DNA from: Thermocrispum municipale DSM 44069
GTDB taxonomy: Bacteria; Actinomycetota; Actinomycetes; Mycobacteriales; Pseudonocardiaceae
DNA: 64,000 bases
Assembly: GCF_000427825.1 (NCBI RefSeq)
Contig: NZ_KE386593.1
Location: 472,115 to 536,114, forward strand
Direction of reading: 5' to 3'
Position numbers and translations under genes: made by a program. The notes below the pieces were generated by a model. The model did not search any database, was not told the origin of the DNA, and saw only the letters and a program-made list of their open reading frames with translations. Each line of letters opens with the position of its first letter. Position 1 is the stretch's first letter. Below are positions 1 to 8,321 of this stretch, piece after piece.

Positions 1-291
1 GTCGCCGGGGTGCTGCACGTCGAGCCACGGTGCTTCGTCGACGACGGTCGGCTCGATCGGGTTGTTCAGCGCGTGTACGACCCGCGGTTGTACCTCGTCG
101 GGGCCGATGTCCAGGGCGATGGCGAGCTTGTCGCGGGTGTTCAGCAGATTGCCGACGACGGGGGTGTCATAGCCGTCCACGTTCTCGAACAGCACCGTCG
201 GACCGTGCTGGAGCTTCCAGAGCACGGCAGCCAGCTCGTACTGCCAGAAACCGTGTCTCGGCCACGTGTTTCTCCGTCCGCGATAGCGCAC
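1..291 (-). CDS. UbiD-family decarboxylase, N-terminal part (runs off left edge)
   Basis: Reading the minus strand from about position 291 gives a protein with the UbiD motifs PTVLFENVDGYDTPVVGNLL followed by a sequence ending at the window edge. UbiD enzymes are prenyl-FMN-dependent (de)carboxylases of aromatic and unsaturated acids. The gene lies 9 bases after the MFS stop codon on the same strand. The usual 25-30 residue N-terminal segment before the YELAAVLWKLQ-like stretch is missing in this frame. A GTG at 291 or a GTG at about 266 in another frame behind a purine-rich site are the only starts, so the N-terminus may be shortened or frameshifted. The family assignment is firm; the start is not. 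Confidence 0.7.
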   Translation of the reverse strand, partial: MRYRGRRNTWPRHGFWQYELAAVLWKLQHGPTVLFENVDGYDTPVVGNLLNTRDKLAIALDIGPDEVQPRVVHALNNPIEPTVVDEAPWLDVQHPGD

Positions 292-300
292 TAAAGTAAG

Positions 301-1735
301 TTAGTAGAGTACTGGATTTTCCTGGCGACGGCTACCACGGCCGGCCAGCACGCTGGAGACCAGCGCGCACACCACGAAGAAGCCGACGGAGATCATGCCG
401 TTGCGGAACGCCAGCGAGTGCTGTGTCCGGCCATCGGTGGCGGCCCCGGCGGCCAGCGTCAGGTGGTAGATGCTCATGGCGATGGCGACCCCGGCGGTGG
501 CACCCATGCGCTGCATCAGCTGGACCAGCGCGCCGGCGACTCCGCTCTGCGGTGCGGGCACGTGTCGCAGCACGAGCGTGAGGTTCGGTGCGATCACCAA
601 ACCGCTGAACACGCCCATGACCAGCAGCGGGATGACCAACCCGGGGATCCCGTAGCGGTCGGGCAGCGCGGTCGCCGCGGCGACGAGCCCGGTGCAGACC
701 AGCACCCCGGTGAGTCCGATGGTCACCACGCGGGTTCCGTGGGTATGCACGAGCCGGCCGCTGCGCAGGGAGCTGAGCGCGCTGCCCAGTGTGAACGCCA
801 TGACGGTCAGACCGGCGGCCACCGGTGTGCGGTGCAGGCCCTGCTGGAGGTACAGCAGCAACATCAACAACGCGGCCTGGAACGCGCCGAAGTACGCGCC
901 GCCGACGAAGATCCCGTGACGGAACGGCGGCGACCGCAACAGGGTCATGTTCAGCACCACCGGCAGTCCGCGTGCGGTGGCGCGCAGTTCCCACCGGACG
1001 AACGCGGCCCCGGCAGCTGCCGCCAGCGCGAGCCACAACCAGTGCCAGCCGCCTGGGCCGAACGTGGAGGTGAGGACGAACGGCAGCATCAGCCCGAGCG
1101 TGGCCAGGCCCAGCAACGCCAACCCGACCAGATCGAAGCCTCCCCGCGCTGTGGGTCGACGGCGTGCCGGGAGCAGCGCCGTGGCGGGGATTGCCAGGGC
1201 GTACGGCGGCACATTGATCCAGAAGATCCAGCGCCAAGCAGACTCCGGCGGCCCGAGTGTCATCAGTGCCCCGGTGGCCAGCGGGAGGATCGCGTTGGTG
1301 ATGCCGATCCCCGCCGCGTAGATGCCCAGCGCATGACCGCGAGCCCGGCCGCGATACAGCAGCTGGATGAAGCTCATGGTCTGGGCGATGACCACCCCGG
1401 CGGCCGCACCCATCACCAGCCGCCCGATGTCCAGCACCAGCGGTGACCAGGCGAGAGCGCACAGCACGCTGCCTGCGGTCGACGCGGCGATACCGATGAC
1501 GAACATCGCCTTGTGCGACCAGAGGTCACCCAGCCGTCCGGCCACGGCCAGGGACAACGCGAACGCCAGCAAGTAGCCGCTGAGCACGATCTGCACGTCG
1601 ACCTGGTCGGCGCAGGTACTGCTCGATGCCCGGAACGGCCAGCCCGATCTTGGCGAAATCGGCCGTGATCAGAGTGGCGCTGGATGCCACCACCACGAAC
1701 GGCAGGTGGCGGGTGATCCGGGCTCGGAGGGGCAT
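301..1735 (-). pseudogene. MFS transporter (DHA2-like), frameshifted near the N-terminus
   Basis: Two frames together make one major facilitator protein of about 475 residues. The first frame (ATG at 1735) encodes the first transmembrane helix and ends in the stretch GIEQYLR. The second frame, open from 1596 with a GTG, continues with the second helix (SGYLLAFALSLAVAGRLGDL) and all remaining helices to the stop at 301. The break is at about 1605-1612, where CGCC would become in-frame with two more bases (for example CGCGCC). This family exports drugs or imports organic acids; here, beside UbiD and HpaB genes, an aromatic substrate is plausible. It may be a real pseudogene, a sequencing error, or a shorter protein started at 1596. 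Confidence 0.75.
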
Positions 1736-1751
1736 GGCGACTTCGCTCGAA

Positions 1752-2393
1752 CTAGGTTCGCTGGGTGACGCGGTAAGCCACGCTCAGTGGCTGTTGATGG
1801 GGCATCGCCAGCGTCATTTCCCACTCGTGCCCGGCGACGAACTGACCGTCGAGCAGCGGAAGCGTGCCGCAGAACAGCACGACGTCGCCGTCGGCCGGGA
1901 AACGCTCGAGAGTCTCCACCGGCGGGAGCAGCTCGGTCAGGCGTCCCTCCTGGTAACGGTGCCCGTCGCACCGCGATGCGAGCTCGATGGAGTCCCAGTC
2001 GACGTCCGGCGACAGCGGCACGACCACCCGCGACACCGGCTTCGCGCAGGCCGCCTTCGCCTCGAACAGGCTGGTGCGCTGCAGGTCGCGATCGGTGTGG
2101 TCGGACCCGACCGTCAGATACAGCCGTCCGTCGTGTCGGATGAGCACCGGCTCGGCCTCGCCGGAGGTTCGCGCGCCGGCCACGGTGATCTCGGCCGAGT
2201 GGGTGAGCAGACCCGCTGGGATCGGGCAGAAGCTCGGCACCGACTCGGGTTCCGGGATACCGATCGCGGCCAGTTCCTTGACGTGGGCGCGCAAGGCGTC
2301 CTGGTCGCGTGCGGTGTAGCCGGCGATGACCAGCTGAAAGTCGGACAGGGTGACGGCAGGGCCGCCGATCACGTCGAACACCACGCCGGTCAT
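1752..2393 (-). CDS. DUF2848 family protein
   Basis: A 213-residue soluble protein of the DUF2848 type, recognisable by the motifs TVGSDHTDR and CAKPVSR in the middle and FCGTLPLLDGQFVAG near the C-terminus. The family is often found in catabolic clusters and has a fold related to fumarylacetoacetate hydrolase-like proteins, but its reaction is not established to my knowledge. The ATG at 2393 was chosen over the longer GTG reading because the preceding 23 residues look non-coding and a purine-rich site (GGAAAGG) precedes this ATG. It is 50 bases downstream of the solute-binding-like gene and likely in the same operon. Confidence 0.75.
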   Translation of the reverse strand: MTGVVFDVIGGPAVTLSDFQLVIAGYTARDQDALRAHVKELAAIGIPEPESVPSFCPIPAGLLTHSAEITVAGARTSGEAEPVLIRHDGRLYLTVGSDHTDRDLQRTSLFEAKAACAKPVSRVVVPLSPDVDWDSIELASRCDGHRYQEGRLTELLPPVETLERFPADGDVVLFCGTLPLLDGQFVAGHEWEMTLAMPHQQPLSVAYRVTQRT

Positions 2394-2443
2394 GGAGGAA
2401 CGCCTTTCGCAGTCCGGACAGCGACGAGCAGGGCGGGCGGACC

Positions 2444-3367
2444 TTACTCCTGCCGGGACCACAGCGGCGCGAACTGGGTCGCCACGGCTTGCTCGTACGA
2501 CGGTCGGTGATCGAGCAGGCCGATGTCCGAGGCGAAAGCGTGCAGCGCGGTGACTTCGTCGTTGCTGATCGCCGGGAGGTAGAAAGTCCGATCACGCGCG
2601 ATGAGGTCCGCGATCAGCGAGTTCTCCATCTCGGGGAACAGATCCTTGCCGGCCTGCGTGGCCAGCGACGGGTCGCGCCGCAACGCTTCTTGTGCCGCGA
2701 CCAGGCCGCGCACCACGGCTGCCACCGTTTCCGGTTCGGAGTCGATCAAGTGCTCGGTCGTCGACAGCGCGGGAAATGTCTGCTGGGCCCCTGGGCCGCC
2801 GTCTCGCCGAGCATCCACCACCACGGTTCCGGCACCGGTGCGCACCGCCACTTCGGCGCCCATGCCGTTCGCCCAGAACGCGTCGATCGTGCCTGCCCGC
2901 AGCGCTTCCGCGGCGGTCACGCCGAACGACACCCCGGCCCCGCTGGTGCCCGGTACCGGCGCGATGGTGATCCCGGCCGTGTCCGGGTCGATGCCGTTGA
3001 GCCGGAACAGCCGACCCAGCGCTTCGCCGACTCCCGGGGCGGCCCCGATGCGCAGTCCGGACAGGGCTGACAGGTCGCCGCGACCCACGCCGAGATCCGA
3101 CCGCACCACCAGGAACCAGTACGTGTTGTGGGACAGGGCGGCGACCAGCTTCGCGCCGTCCCAGCCCGGGAAACCGTACAGCGGCGCGTGCGCCGCGCCG
3201 GCGAGAAAGTCGATCCGCCGCTCGCGCAGCGCCACCGCGGCGTCGGTGACCGGGAAGATCAGCTCGATCTCGGCGTCGATCCCTTCCTGTTCGAGGAAGC
3301 CGAGTTGCACGGCCGCGATCGCCGGGAAGTAGGAGTTGGACACCAGGTCTGGCAGGCCGATGCGCAT
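2444..3367 (-). CDS. SsuA/THI5-like solute-binding-type protein without signal peptide
   Basis: A 307-residue protein with the type II periplasmic-binding fold of the nitrate/sulfonate/thiamine-precursor family (start GLPDLVSNSYFPAIAAV, then ERRIDFLAG and LSGLRIGAAPGVGEALG). The start is fixed: GAGGAG lies just before the ATG at 3367, and the upstream hydroxylase stops at 3380. No signal peptide or lipobox is present, so the product should be cytoplasmic, unlike a normal ABC-transporter binding protein. Enzymes such as 4,5-dihydroxyphthalate decarboxylase are related to this fold, so an enzymatic role in the aromatic pathway, or a ligand-sensing role, is possible. The ABC permeases and ATPase are encoded upstream at 5168-7613. 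Confidence 0.8.
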   Translation of the reverse strand: MRIGLPDLVSNSYFPAIAAVQLGFLEQEGIDAEIELIFPVTDAAVALRERRIDFLAGAAHAPLYGFPGWDGAKLVAALSHNTYWFLVVRSDLGVGRGDLSALSGLRIGAAPGVGEALGRLFRLNGIDPDTAGITIAPVPGTSGAGVSFGVTAAEALRAGTIDAFWANGMGAEVAVRTGAGTVVVDARRDGGPGAQQTFPALSTTEHLIDSEPETVAAVVRGLVAAQEALRRDPSLATQAGKDLFPEMENSLIADLIARDRTFYLPAISNDEVTALHAFASDIGLLDHRPSYEQAVATQFAPLWSRQE

Positions 3368-3379
3368 CCGGGCTCCTCG

Positions 3380-4900
3380 CTACGCGTCGACGGTCTCGGC
3401 GGCTTCGACCTTCTCGACCTGGCCGTCGAGACGGCCGTCGGTCGGGCCGTTGCGGTCGTAGCCCGACATGAGGCTGTCCAGCAGGCCGCCCGCGCGTCGG
3501 AAGTCGTAGACCTGGGCCATCCGGGAGCGGACCAAGAACGGCGCGCCCGCGTAGAACATCTCGTACTGCTCGTGCCTGCCCGCGAACTCCGAACCGATCA
3601 GGTCCCACGCCAGCTTGAGGAGCTTGACGCGCTGCTCGCTCTCCCAGCCGGGCGACTGGACGTACCGGCGCAAGTCCGCTCCCGCCTCCGGGTGGTCGTA
3701 GTCCCGTGCCGACGACGGGAGCTGGATGAGCCCGCCACCGCACAGATCACGCAGCAGTTGCAGCAGTTTCGGGTAGAACTGCGACTGCAGCGTTTGCACC
3801 GCGAAGCACTCCGCGCGACCGGGCCAGGCGACGCCGAAGTCGTCGATCTCGCAGTTCTGTTCCTGCGCGGCGACCAGCCCGGACACCATCGCGGCGTGGG
3901 CGGCGATCTCGCCGAGCGTGCCGCGCACCGGGGGGAACTTCGCGGACCCGTTCATCTCCGCGATCCGCATGGCCAGCCCGGCAAGCAGGTCGAGCTTGAC
4001 CGAGAACCGGACCTGCGCCTGGTTGTTACCGAGCAGGTGGGCCGGTGTCTTGTTCCATTGGTCGGCGGTGACCTGCCGGTTGCGGTAGATGAACACCCGC
4101 TCCCACGGCACGAAAACGTCGTCGAAGACGATCAGCGAATCGGTCTCGTCGAATCGGGTGGCCAGCGGGTAGTCGAACATGCTGGACGCGGCCGCCGCGT
4201 AACTCCGGCGTGAGTAGACCTTCAACCCCGGCGCGTTCAGCGGCACGGCGACAGAGATTGCGTAGTCGTCGTCGCCCTCCTGCAGCGGCACGATGCACGA
4301 CAGCACCAGGTAGTCCGACACGGCCGCACCGGTGCCGAGCATCTGCGCGCCCTTGATGACGATGCCGTCCGCGCGCTCCTCTTTCACCCCGGCGTACAGA
4401 TGCGGGTCTTCCTGCTGGTGCGCGGGCTTACTGCGGTCGATCTGCGGCGGAACGATGGTGTAGGTGCAATACAGATCGTTGTCCCGCACGTACTCGTAGA
4501 ACCGGGTGATGCGTTCGCCGAACTCCTCTCCCGCGGCGGCGAAGACGTCAGGCCGGGCAGCCCATCCGCTGAGAAAGCCGGCCACGTGCTCGGGACCGCG
4601 GCCGATCAAGCCGCCGGTCACTTCGGCGAGTTTGCGCAGCGCGATCCGGCGGCGCCGCAAGTCGTCCTCGCTGCGGGGGATCAGGAACGACATGTTGACC
4701 GGCTCGCCGGTGGTGGGCGAAGGAAACGTCATCACGTCCCGGTTGGCCTCGTCATGCGCCATGTCGTAGACGCGTGCGATCGAACGCACCGCCCCGGCGA
4801 ATGCCGGATGCGTGGTCACGTCCGACACGTATTCCCCGTCGACGAAGACACGTCGATCATTGCGAAGGCCGCGAATGTATTCCTTGCCTGACCGTGTCAT
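3380..4900 (-). CDS. HpaB-type FADH2-dependent aromatic hydroxylase (4-hydroxyphenylacetate 3-monooxygenase family)
   Basis: A 506-residue protein colinear with the HpaB/PvcC oxygenases. It begins TRSGKEYIRGLRNDRRVFVDG and has the family segments TIVPPQIDRSKP, DGIVIKGAQMLGTGAA and FDDVFVPWERVF. The family uses reduced FAD supplied by a separate reductase to ortho-hydroxylate phenols. The related 4-hydroxybutyryl-CoA dehydratases need cysteine ligands for an iron-sulfur cluster, and I do not see that pattern, so hydroxylase is favoured. No HpaC-type reductase is in the window. It heads the operon with the solute-binding-like and DUF2848 genes; a promoter/operator candidate lies at 5041-5080. 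Confidence 0.85.
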   Translation of the reverse strand: MTRSGKEYIRGLRNDRRVFVDGEYVSDVTTHPAFAGAVRSIARVYDMAHDEANRDVMTFPSPTTGEPVNMSFLIPRSEDDLRRRRIALRKLAEVTGGLIGRGPEHVAGFLSGWAARPDVFAAAGEEFGERITRFYEYVRDNDLYCTYTIVPPQIDRSKPAHQQEDPHLYAGVKEERADGIVIKGAQMLGTGAAVSDYLVLSCIVPLQEGDDDYAISVAVPLNAPGLKVYSRRSYAAAASSMFDYPLATRFDETDSLIVFDDVFVPWERVFIYRNRQVTADQWNKTPAHLLGNNQAQVRFSVKLDLLAGLAMRIAEMNGSAKFPPVRGTLGEIAAHAAMVSGLVAAQEQNCEIDDFGVAWPGRAECFAVQTLQSQFYPKLLQLLRDLCGGGLIQLPSSARDYDHPEAGADLRRYVQSPGWESEQRVKLLKLAWDLIGSEFAGRHEQYEMFYAGAPFLVRSRMAQVYDFRRAGGLLDSLMSGYDRNGPTDGRLDGQVEKVEAAETVDA

Positions 4901-5167
4901 CTCAATCCTCTGGCGTCCGACGAACGGCGGCCCGCTCGGCCGCCGTGGTGCCGCTTGTCCGCTCGCGCGGCTCCGCGTTCGCCGCTGGTCGCACCGAGAC
5001 GCGGCGCCGGTCCCCGCTCCACGCCCGGGGCGACGGCCTCACTTACCTTACTCAGAAACCTACCTTAAGTTAATCATAAGGCACAAGCTTCTACCAGGGT
5101 CAGTGCTCGAAGGGGTGGACGGCGGGCACCGGCTCTCGGGCACGGCGAGGTCCGGTGACGCCCGCTG
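4901..5167. other. Intergenic region upstream of the hydroxylase operon
   Basis: No gene is visible. The half next to the ABC permease gene is markedly AT-richer than its surroundings (about 5041-5095) and carries the TTAAGTTAATCA site. Two related CTTACC/CTACC stretches precede it. This is the likely promoter and control region of the minus-strand hydroxylase operon. Confidence 0.5.
5065..5076. promoter_or_regulatory. Candidate operator, TTAAGTTAATCA
   Basis: This 12-base site is the exact reverse complement of the site at 7705-7716 upstream of the ABC ATPase gene. Its core TTAAGTTAA is a palindrome apart from the central base. It sits in an AT-rich island about 165 bases before the hydroxylase start. 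Shared sites before both operons suggest one regulator; no regulator gene is visible nearby in the window. Confidence 0.5.
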
Positions 5168-5977
5168 TCAGCGCCGTCGATGCCGGAACAGGCGCTCGTC
5201 GATCAGCCCGATCGCGATGTTCACCCCGAGCGCGACGACGGTGGTGATCACGATCAGGCCGTATGCGAGCGACGTCTGGTAGTACTGCTGCGCCAGCGAG
5301 AGCGAGCCGCCGAGGCCGGGGACCTGAGTGAGGATCTCCACGATCAACGTCACGATCAGCACTACCGGGGTCGCGATGCGCACGCCGGTGAGGATCGAGG
5401 AGAACAGCGAAGGCACGACGATCTTCCTGATCCGGTCGTAGCGACTCAGGTGCAACGTCCTGGCCACGTCGAGCAGCACCGGATTCATCTCGCGCATGCC
5501 GGAACGGGTGCTGAGCAGCACCGGGAACATCGCGGTGAGCACCACGACGGTGAGCTTCATCGACTCGGTGAAGCCCAGGATGAGCACGAAGATCGGCACC
5601 TGTGCCGACGACGGCATGGCTCGGACGAATTCCAGGAACGGGTTCAGCATGCGGTCGACGAACCTGACGCTGCCCACCACCACACCGAGGACGACACCGA
5701 TGGCCGTGGCCAGCAGCAGGCCCACCGTGAACGTGACCGCGGTGCCGGCAAGAGCGGTGGCCAGTTCACCTGACTCGGCGAACTCGACGACCGCGGGGAG
5801 CCAGGTCGACGGTCGCGGGAAGAAGGTCGAGTCGTCCGTGCCGAACAACTGCCAGAGAACGAGCAGGGCGACGAACGGCAGCAGGCCGCGCAGGGGCGGT
5901 CGGGAGCCGATCTGCGGACCATCCGGTCCGACGGCCCGGTTTGCCCTGGTCGCGGGGCGGAACGCGGTCGTGGTCAT
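5168..5977 (-). CDS. ABC transporter permease (SsuC/TauC-like), second copy
   Basis: A 269-residue inner-membrane permease with about six transmembrane helices and the binding-protein-dependent transport signature around residues 155-215 (the cytoplasmic loop with ARTLHLSRYDRIRKIVVP, which docks on the ATPase). The ATG overlaps the stop of the upstream permease in an ATGA, showing translational coupling. With the first permease and the ATPase it forms an SsuBC-type importer of the nitrate/sulfonate/taurine family; the locus suggests an aromatic acid or its analogue as substrate, which is inference. Confidence 0.88.
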   Translation of the reverse strand: MTTTAFRPATRANRAVGPDGPQIGSRPPLRGLLPFVALLVLWQLFGTDDSTFFPRPSTWLPAVVEFAESGELATALAGTAVTFTVGLLLATAIGVVLGVVVGSVRFVDRMLNPFLEFVRAMPSSAQVPIFVLILGFTESMKLTVVVLTAMFPVLLSTRSGMREMNPVLLDVARTLHLSRYDRIRKIVVPSLFSSILTGVRIATPVVLIVTLIVEILTQVPGLGGSLSLAQQYYQTSLAYGLIVITTVVALGVNIAIGLIDERLFRHRRR

Positions 5978-6789
5978 GAGCCGGCCTCCGCGAAGCGCAG
6001 GTGGTGGCCGGGGGCGATCAGCCGGGCGAGGAAGACGAAGGCGGCGTTGAGCAGCACGCCGAGCAGCCCGATGGAGAGGAAGTAGAAGAACATCTGGTCG
6101 GCCTGCAACGCTTCCTGGGCCTCGACCAGCGCGTTGCCCATGCCCGCCGGGTTGCCGAGCATCTCCGCGGCGACGGTCAGGATCAGCGACAGTGCCAGCG
6201 AGAGCCGAAGGCCCACGAGGACCTTGGGCAGCGCGGCCGGGAGGATGATCTTGCGTGCGGTCTCCAGCCTGCCGAGCCGCAGTGTGGTGGCGGTGTCGCG
6301 GAGGCCTTGCGGGACCAGGCGGACCCCGTCGACGGCGCTGACCATGACCGGCCACTGCGCGGAGACGATGACCAGCACCAGCTCCATCTGCACGGAGAAG
6401 CCGAAGACCAGCACGGCGATCGGCAACAGCACGACGGATGGCAGTGCGCGGAAGAGCTCGATGGTGGACATGGAGTAGACCCACACCCGGCGCGACATGC
6501 CGAGTGCGAAGCCGATCATCAGGCCCGAGCAGCTGGCGATCGCCCAGCCGGTCAGGGTCACGCTGACCGTGTGCCCGACGGTGGGTAGGAATGCGTTCTG
6601 CGCGATGAGCGTGGCGCCCGCGGAGAGGATCTCCGATGGTCGCGGCAGGAACATCAGATCGATGAGGCCCGCCCGGTCGGCGGCCTCCCACACCGCGAAC
6701 AGCACGATCAGGAACGTCACGCCAGGTAGGTTGATCTTGGCGAGCAGACGCGGGCCGAGCGGTCTGGCGCGCTGCGCTTGCGTGGTCAT
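5974..6789 (-). CDS. ABC transporter permease (SsuC/TauC-like), first copy
   Basis: A 271-residue membrane protein with six predicted helices and the EAA-type coupling loop (TTLRLGRLETARKIILP, about residues 165-181). It differs clearly from the adjacent permease, so the importer probably uses a permease heterodimer. Its start lies 11 bases after the stop of the ATPase gene, and its stop overlaps the next permease start by four bases. Confidence 0.88.
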   Translation of the reverse strand: MTTQAQRARPLGPRLLAKINLPGVTFLIVLFAVWEAADRAGLIDLMFLPRPSEILSAGATLIAQNAFLPTVGHTVSVTLTGWAIASCSGLMIGFALGMSRRVWVYSMSTIELFRALPSVVLLPIAVLVFGFSVQMELVLVIVSAQWPVMVSAVDGVRLVPQGLRDTATTLRLGRLETARKIILPAALPKVLVGLRLSLALSLILTVAAEMLGNPAGMGNALVEAQEALQADQMFFYFLSIGLLGVLLNAAFVFLARLIAPGHHLRFAEAGS

Positions 6790-6800
6790 CGCCGGCTTCC

Positions 6801-7613
6801 TCAGGAGTTCACGTGGTCGCTGACCGCGTCGTAGATCTCGTGGCGTAGCCGCAGGTACTCGGGGTGTTCCTTGGTGGTGACCTGGTTGCGCGGCGAAGGC
6901 AGGTCGACGTCACGTTCCAGCAGGATCCGGCCCGGCGAGCCGCTGAGCACGATGACGCGGCTGCTCACATAAACCGCTTCCTCGATGTCGTGCGTGATGA
7001 ACACGACCGTGGTACCGGTCCGGCGCTGAATCCGCAGCAGCTCGTCCTGCAGGTTCGCCTTGGTCATCGCGTCGAGGGCGCCGAACGGCTCGTCCATCAG
7101 CAGGACGCGCGGTCGCATGGCGAGGGCCCTGGCGAGTTGCAGGCGCTGCTGCATGCCGCCGGAGAGCTGAGCCGGGTAGTCGTCGATGCGATCGCCGAGG
7201 CCGACCATGTCCAGCACCTCGCGGGTGCGCTGAGCGACTTCGGCCTTGGACAGCGAGTTCTCGATGCCGAGGGCGACGTTGCGGCCGACGGTGCGCCAGG
7301 TGAGCAGCGACGAGGCGTAGTCCTGGAACACCATGATCACGCCCCGCGGTGGGCCGTCGATCGGTGCGCCGTCGAAGTGGATCTGGGTGCCTTCGCTCGG
7401 CGCGAGCAGCCCACCGAGGATGCGGAGCAAGGTGGTCTTGCCGACGCCGGATGTGCCGAGGAGGGCCAGGAACTCGCCCTGGTGGACGTCGAAGTTGACG
7501 TCCTGAAGGATGCGGCGCCGATGCGCGCCGTGGCCGAACTCGATCGCGAGGTTGCGGCAGGAGAAGATCGCGTCCGTCGCCGGGGTCACCGGGTCGACCG
7601 TGATTTCCGACAA
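6801..7613 (-). CDS. ABC transporter ATPase (SsuB/TauB-like)
   Basis: A 270-residue nucleotide-binding subunit. Walker A is GTSGVGKTT, the Q-loop lies in VFQDYASSLLTW, the ABC signature is LSGGMQQRLQLARAL, Walker B is VLLMDEPFGALD, and the switch histidine is in VVFITHDIEEAV. It is the first gene of a three-gene transporter operon on the minus strand. The adjacent 200-base intergenic region holds the shared operator candidate at 7705-7716. The only binding-protein-like product nearby (2444-3367) has no export signal, so the external binding protein may be encoded elsewhere. Confidence 0.92.
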   Translation of the reverse strand: MSEITVDPVTPATDAIFSCRNLAIEFGHGAHRRRILQDVNFDVHQGEFLALLGTSGVGKTTLLRILGGLLAPSEGTQIHFDGAPIDGPPRGVIMVFQDYASSLLTWRTVGRNVALGIENSLSKAEVAQRTREVLDMVGLGDRIDDYPAQLSGGMQQRLQLARALAMRPRVLLMDEPFGALDAMTKANLQDELLRIQRRTGTTVVFITHDIEEAVYVSSRVIVLSGSPGRILLERDVDLPSPRNQVTTKEHPEYLRLRHEIYDAVSDHVNS

Positions 7614-7704
7614 TCCGAAACCTCTTCCGTGTCGTCAGCCGCGGTGCGACAGCGGCCGCGCCTGGGTGCCTGTCGCGGTCTCCGGGCGGCCGGCGTCGGG
7701 CAAT

Positions 7705-7716
7705 TGATTAACTTAA
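7705..7716. promoter_or_regulatory. Candidate operator, TGATTAACTTAA
   Basis: Exact reverse complement of the 12-base site at 5065-5076. It lies about 90 bases before the ABC ATPase start, in an AT-rich stretch. On the minus strand TTGTCA precedes it by a spacing that would suit a -35 element, so a repressor bound here could block the promoter. Confidence 0.5.
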
Positions 7717-7813
7717 CTACCTGACTTGACAATCTCTTGAATGTAGCCCGGGCCTGCAGCAAGGTCAATAACCTGGGTGAACCAGTCGGTCCGTCAGAAA
7801 GGTGCGGTTGACC

Positions 7814-8257
7814 ATGACGCTTCCCGTCGAAGTGAACGCGGCGCTCCAGGGGTGGCCAGAGGCGGATACGCAGGAGCAGGCGTTCGTGTTCCTTACCGTC
7901 GACGAGCACGATTTCCCGCATGTTGCGCTGCTGTCACGAGCGGAGATCCATCCGGCGGATGACAAGGTTCTGGTCGCCGTTTCCGGCACGACGACGCGGG
8001 CGAACCTGCGGTGCGCGGGCCAGGCCACGCTGGTGGTCTTCGTGGCGGACACCGCGCACTACCTGAAGCTGCGCGCCGTCGACAGTCGAGAGGGCGAGGG
8101 GTTCACCGTGGTGGCGTTCCGGGTGGCGCACCACAAGGCCGATTCGGTCGGGATCCCGCTGCGGCCCGTGTCGTTCCGCACCTCGTCGGACCTAGCCCGC
8201 TTCGAACACTGGGAACGGCATCGGGAAGCCCTGCTGGAGTTCGCTCGGCGGCGCTGA
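7814..8257 (+). CDS. Pyridoxamine 5'-phosphate oxidase-like FMN-binding split-barrel protein
   Basis: A 147-residue soluble protein with the split-barrel pattern of this flavin-binding superfamily (FVFLTVDEHDFPHVALLSRAE, then AVSGTTTRANLRCAGQATLVVF). ATG at 7814 was chosen because AGAAAGG lies about ten bases before it; a GTG 12 bases earlier is possible. It is divergent from the ABC transporter operon and could share the intergenic control region. Members bind FMN, FAD, F420 or haem, so the cofactor is not settled. It does not look like an HpaC flavin reductase. Confidence 0.7.
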   Translation: MTLPVEVNAALQGWPEADTQEQAFVFLTVDEHDFPHVALLSRAEIHPADDKVLVAVSGTTTRANLRCAGQATLVVFVADTAHYLKLRAVDSREGEGFTVVAFRVAHHKADSVGIPLRPVSFRTSSDLARFEHWERHREALLEFARRR

Positions 8258-8321
8258 ACTGTTGCACGCCCATGACCTGGCGCGCACGGGGCGATGAACC
8301 TGGTCGGCCACAGTGTGCGGC

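Noticed and set aside
3380-4900. 4-Hydroxybutyryl-CoA dehydratase
   Set aside because: The iron-sulfur cysteine pattern expected for that enzyme is not seen; the segments fit the flavin hydroxylases.
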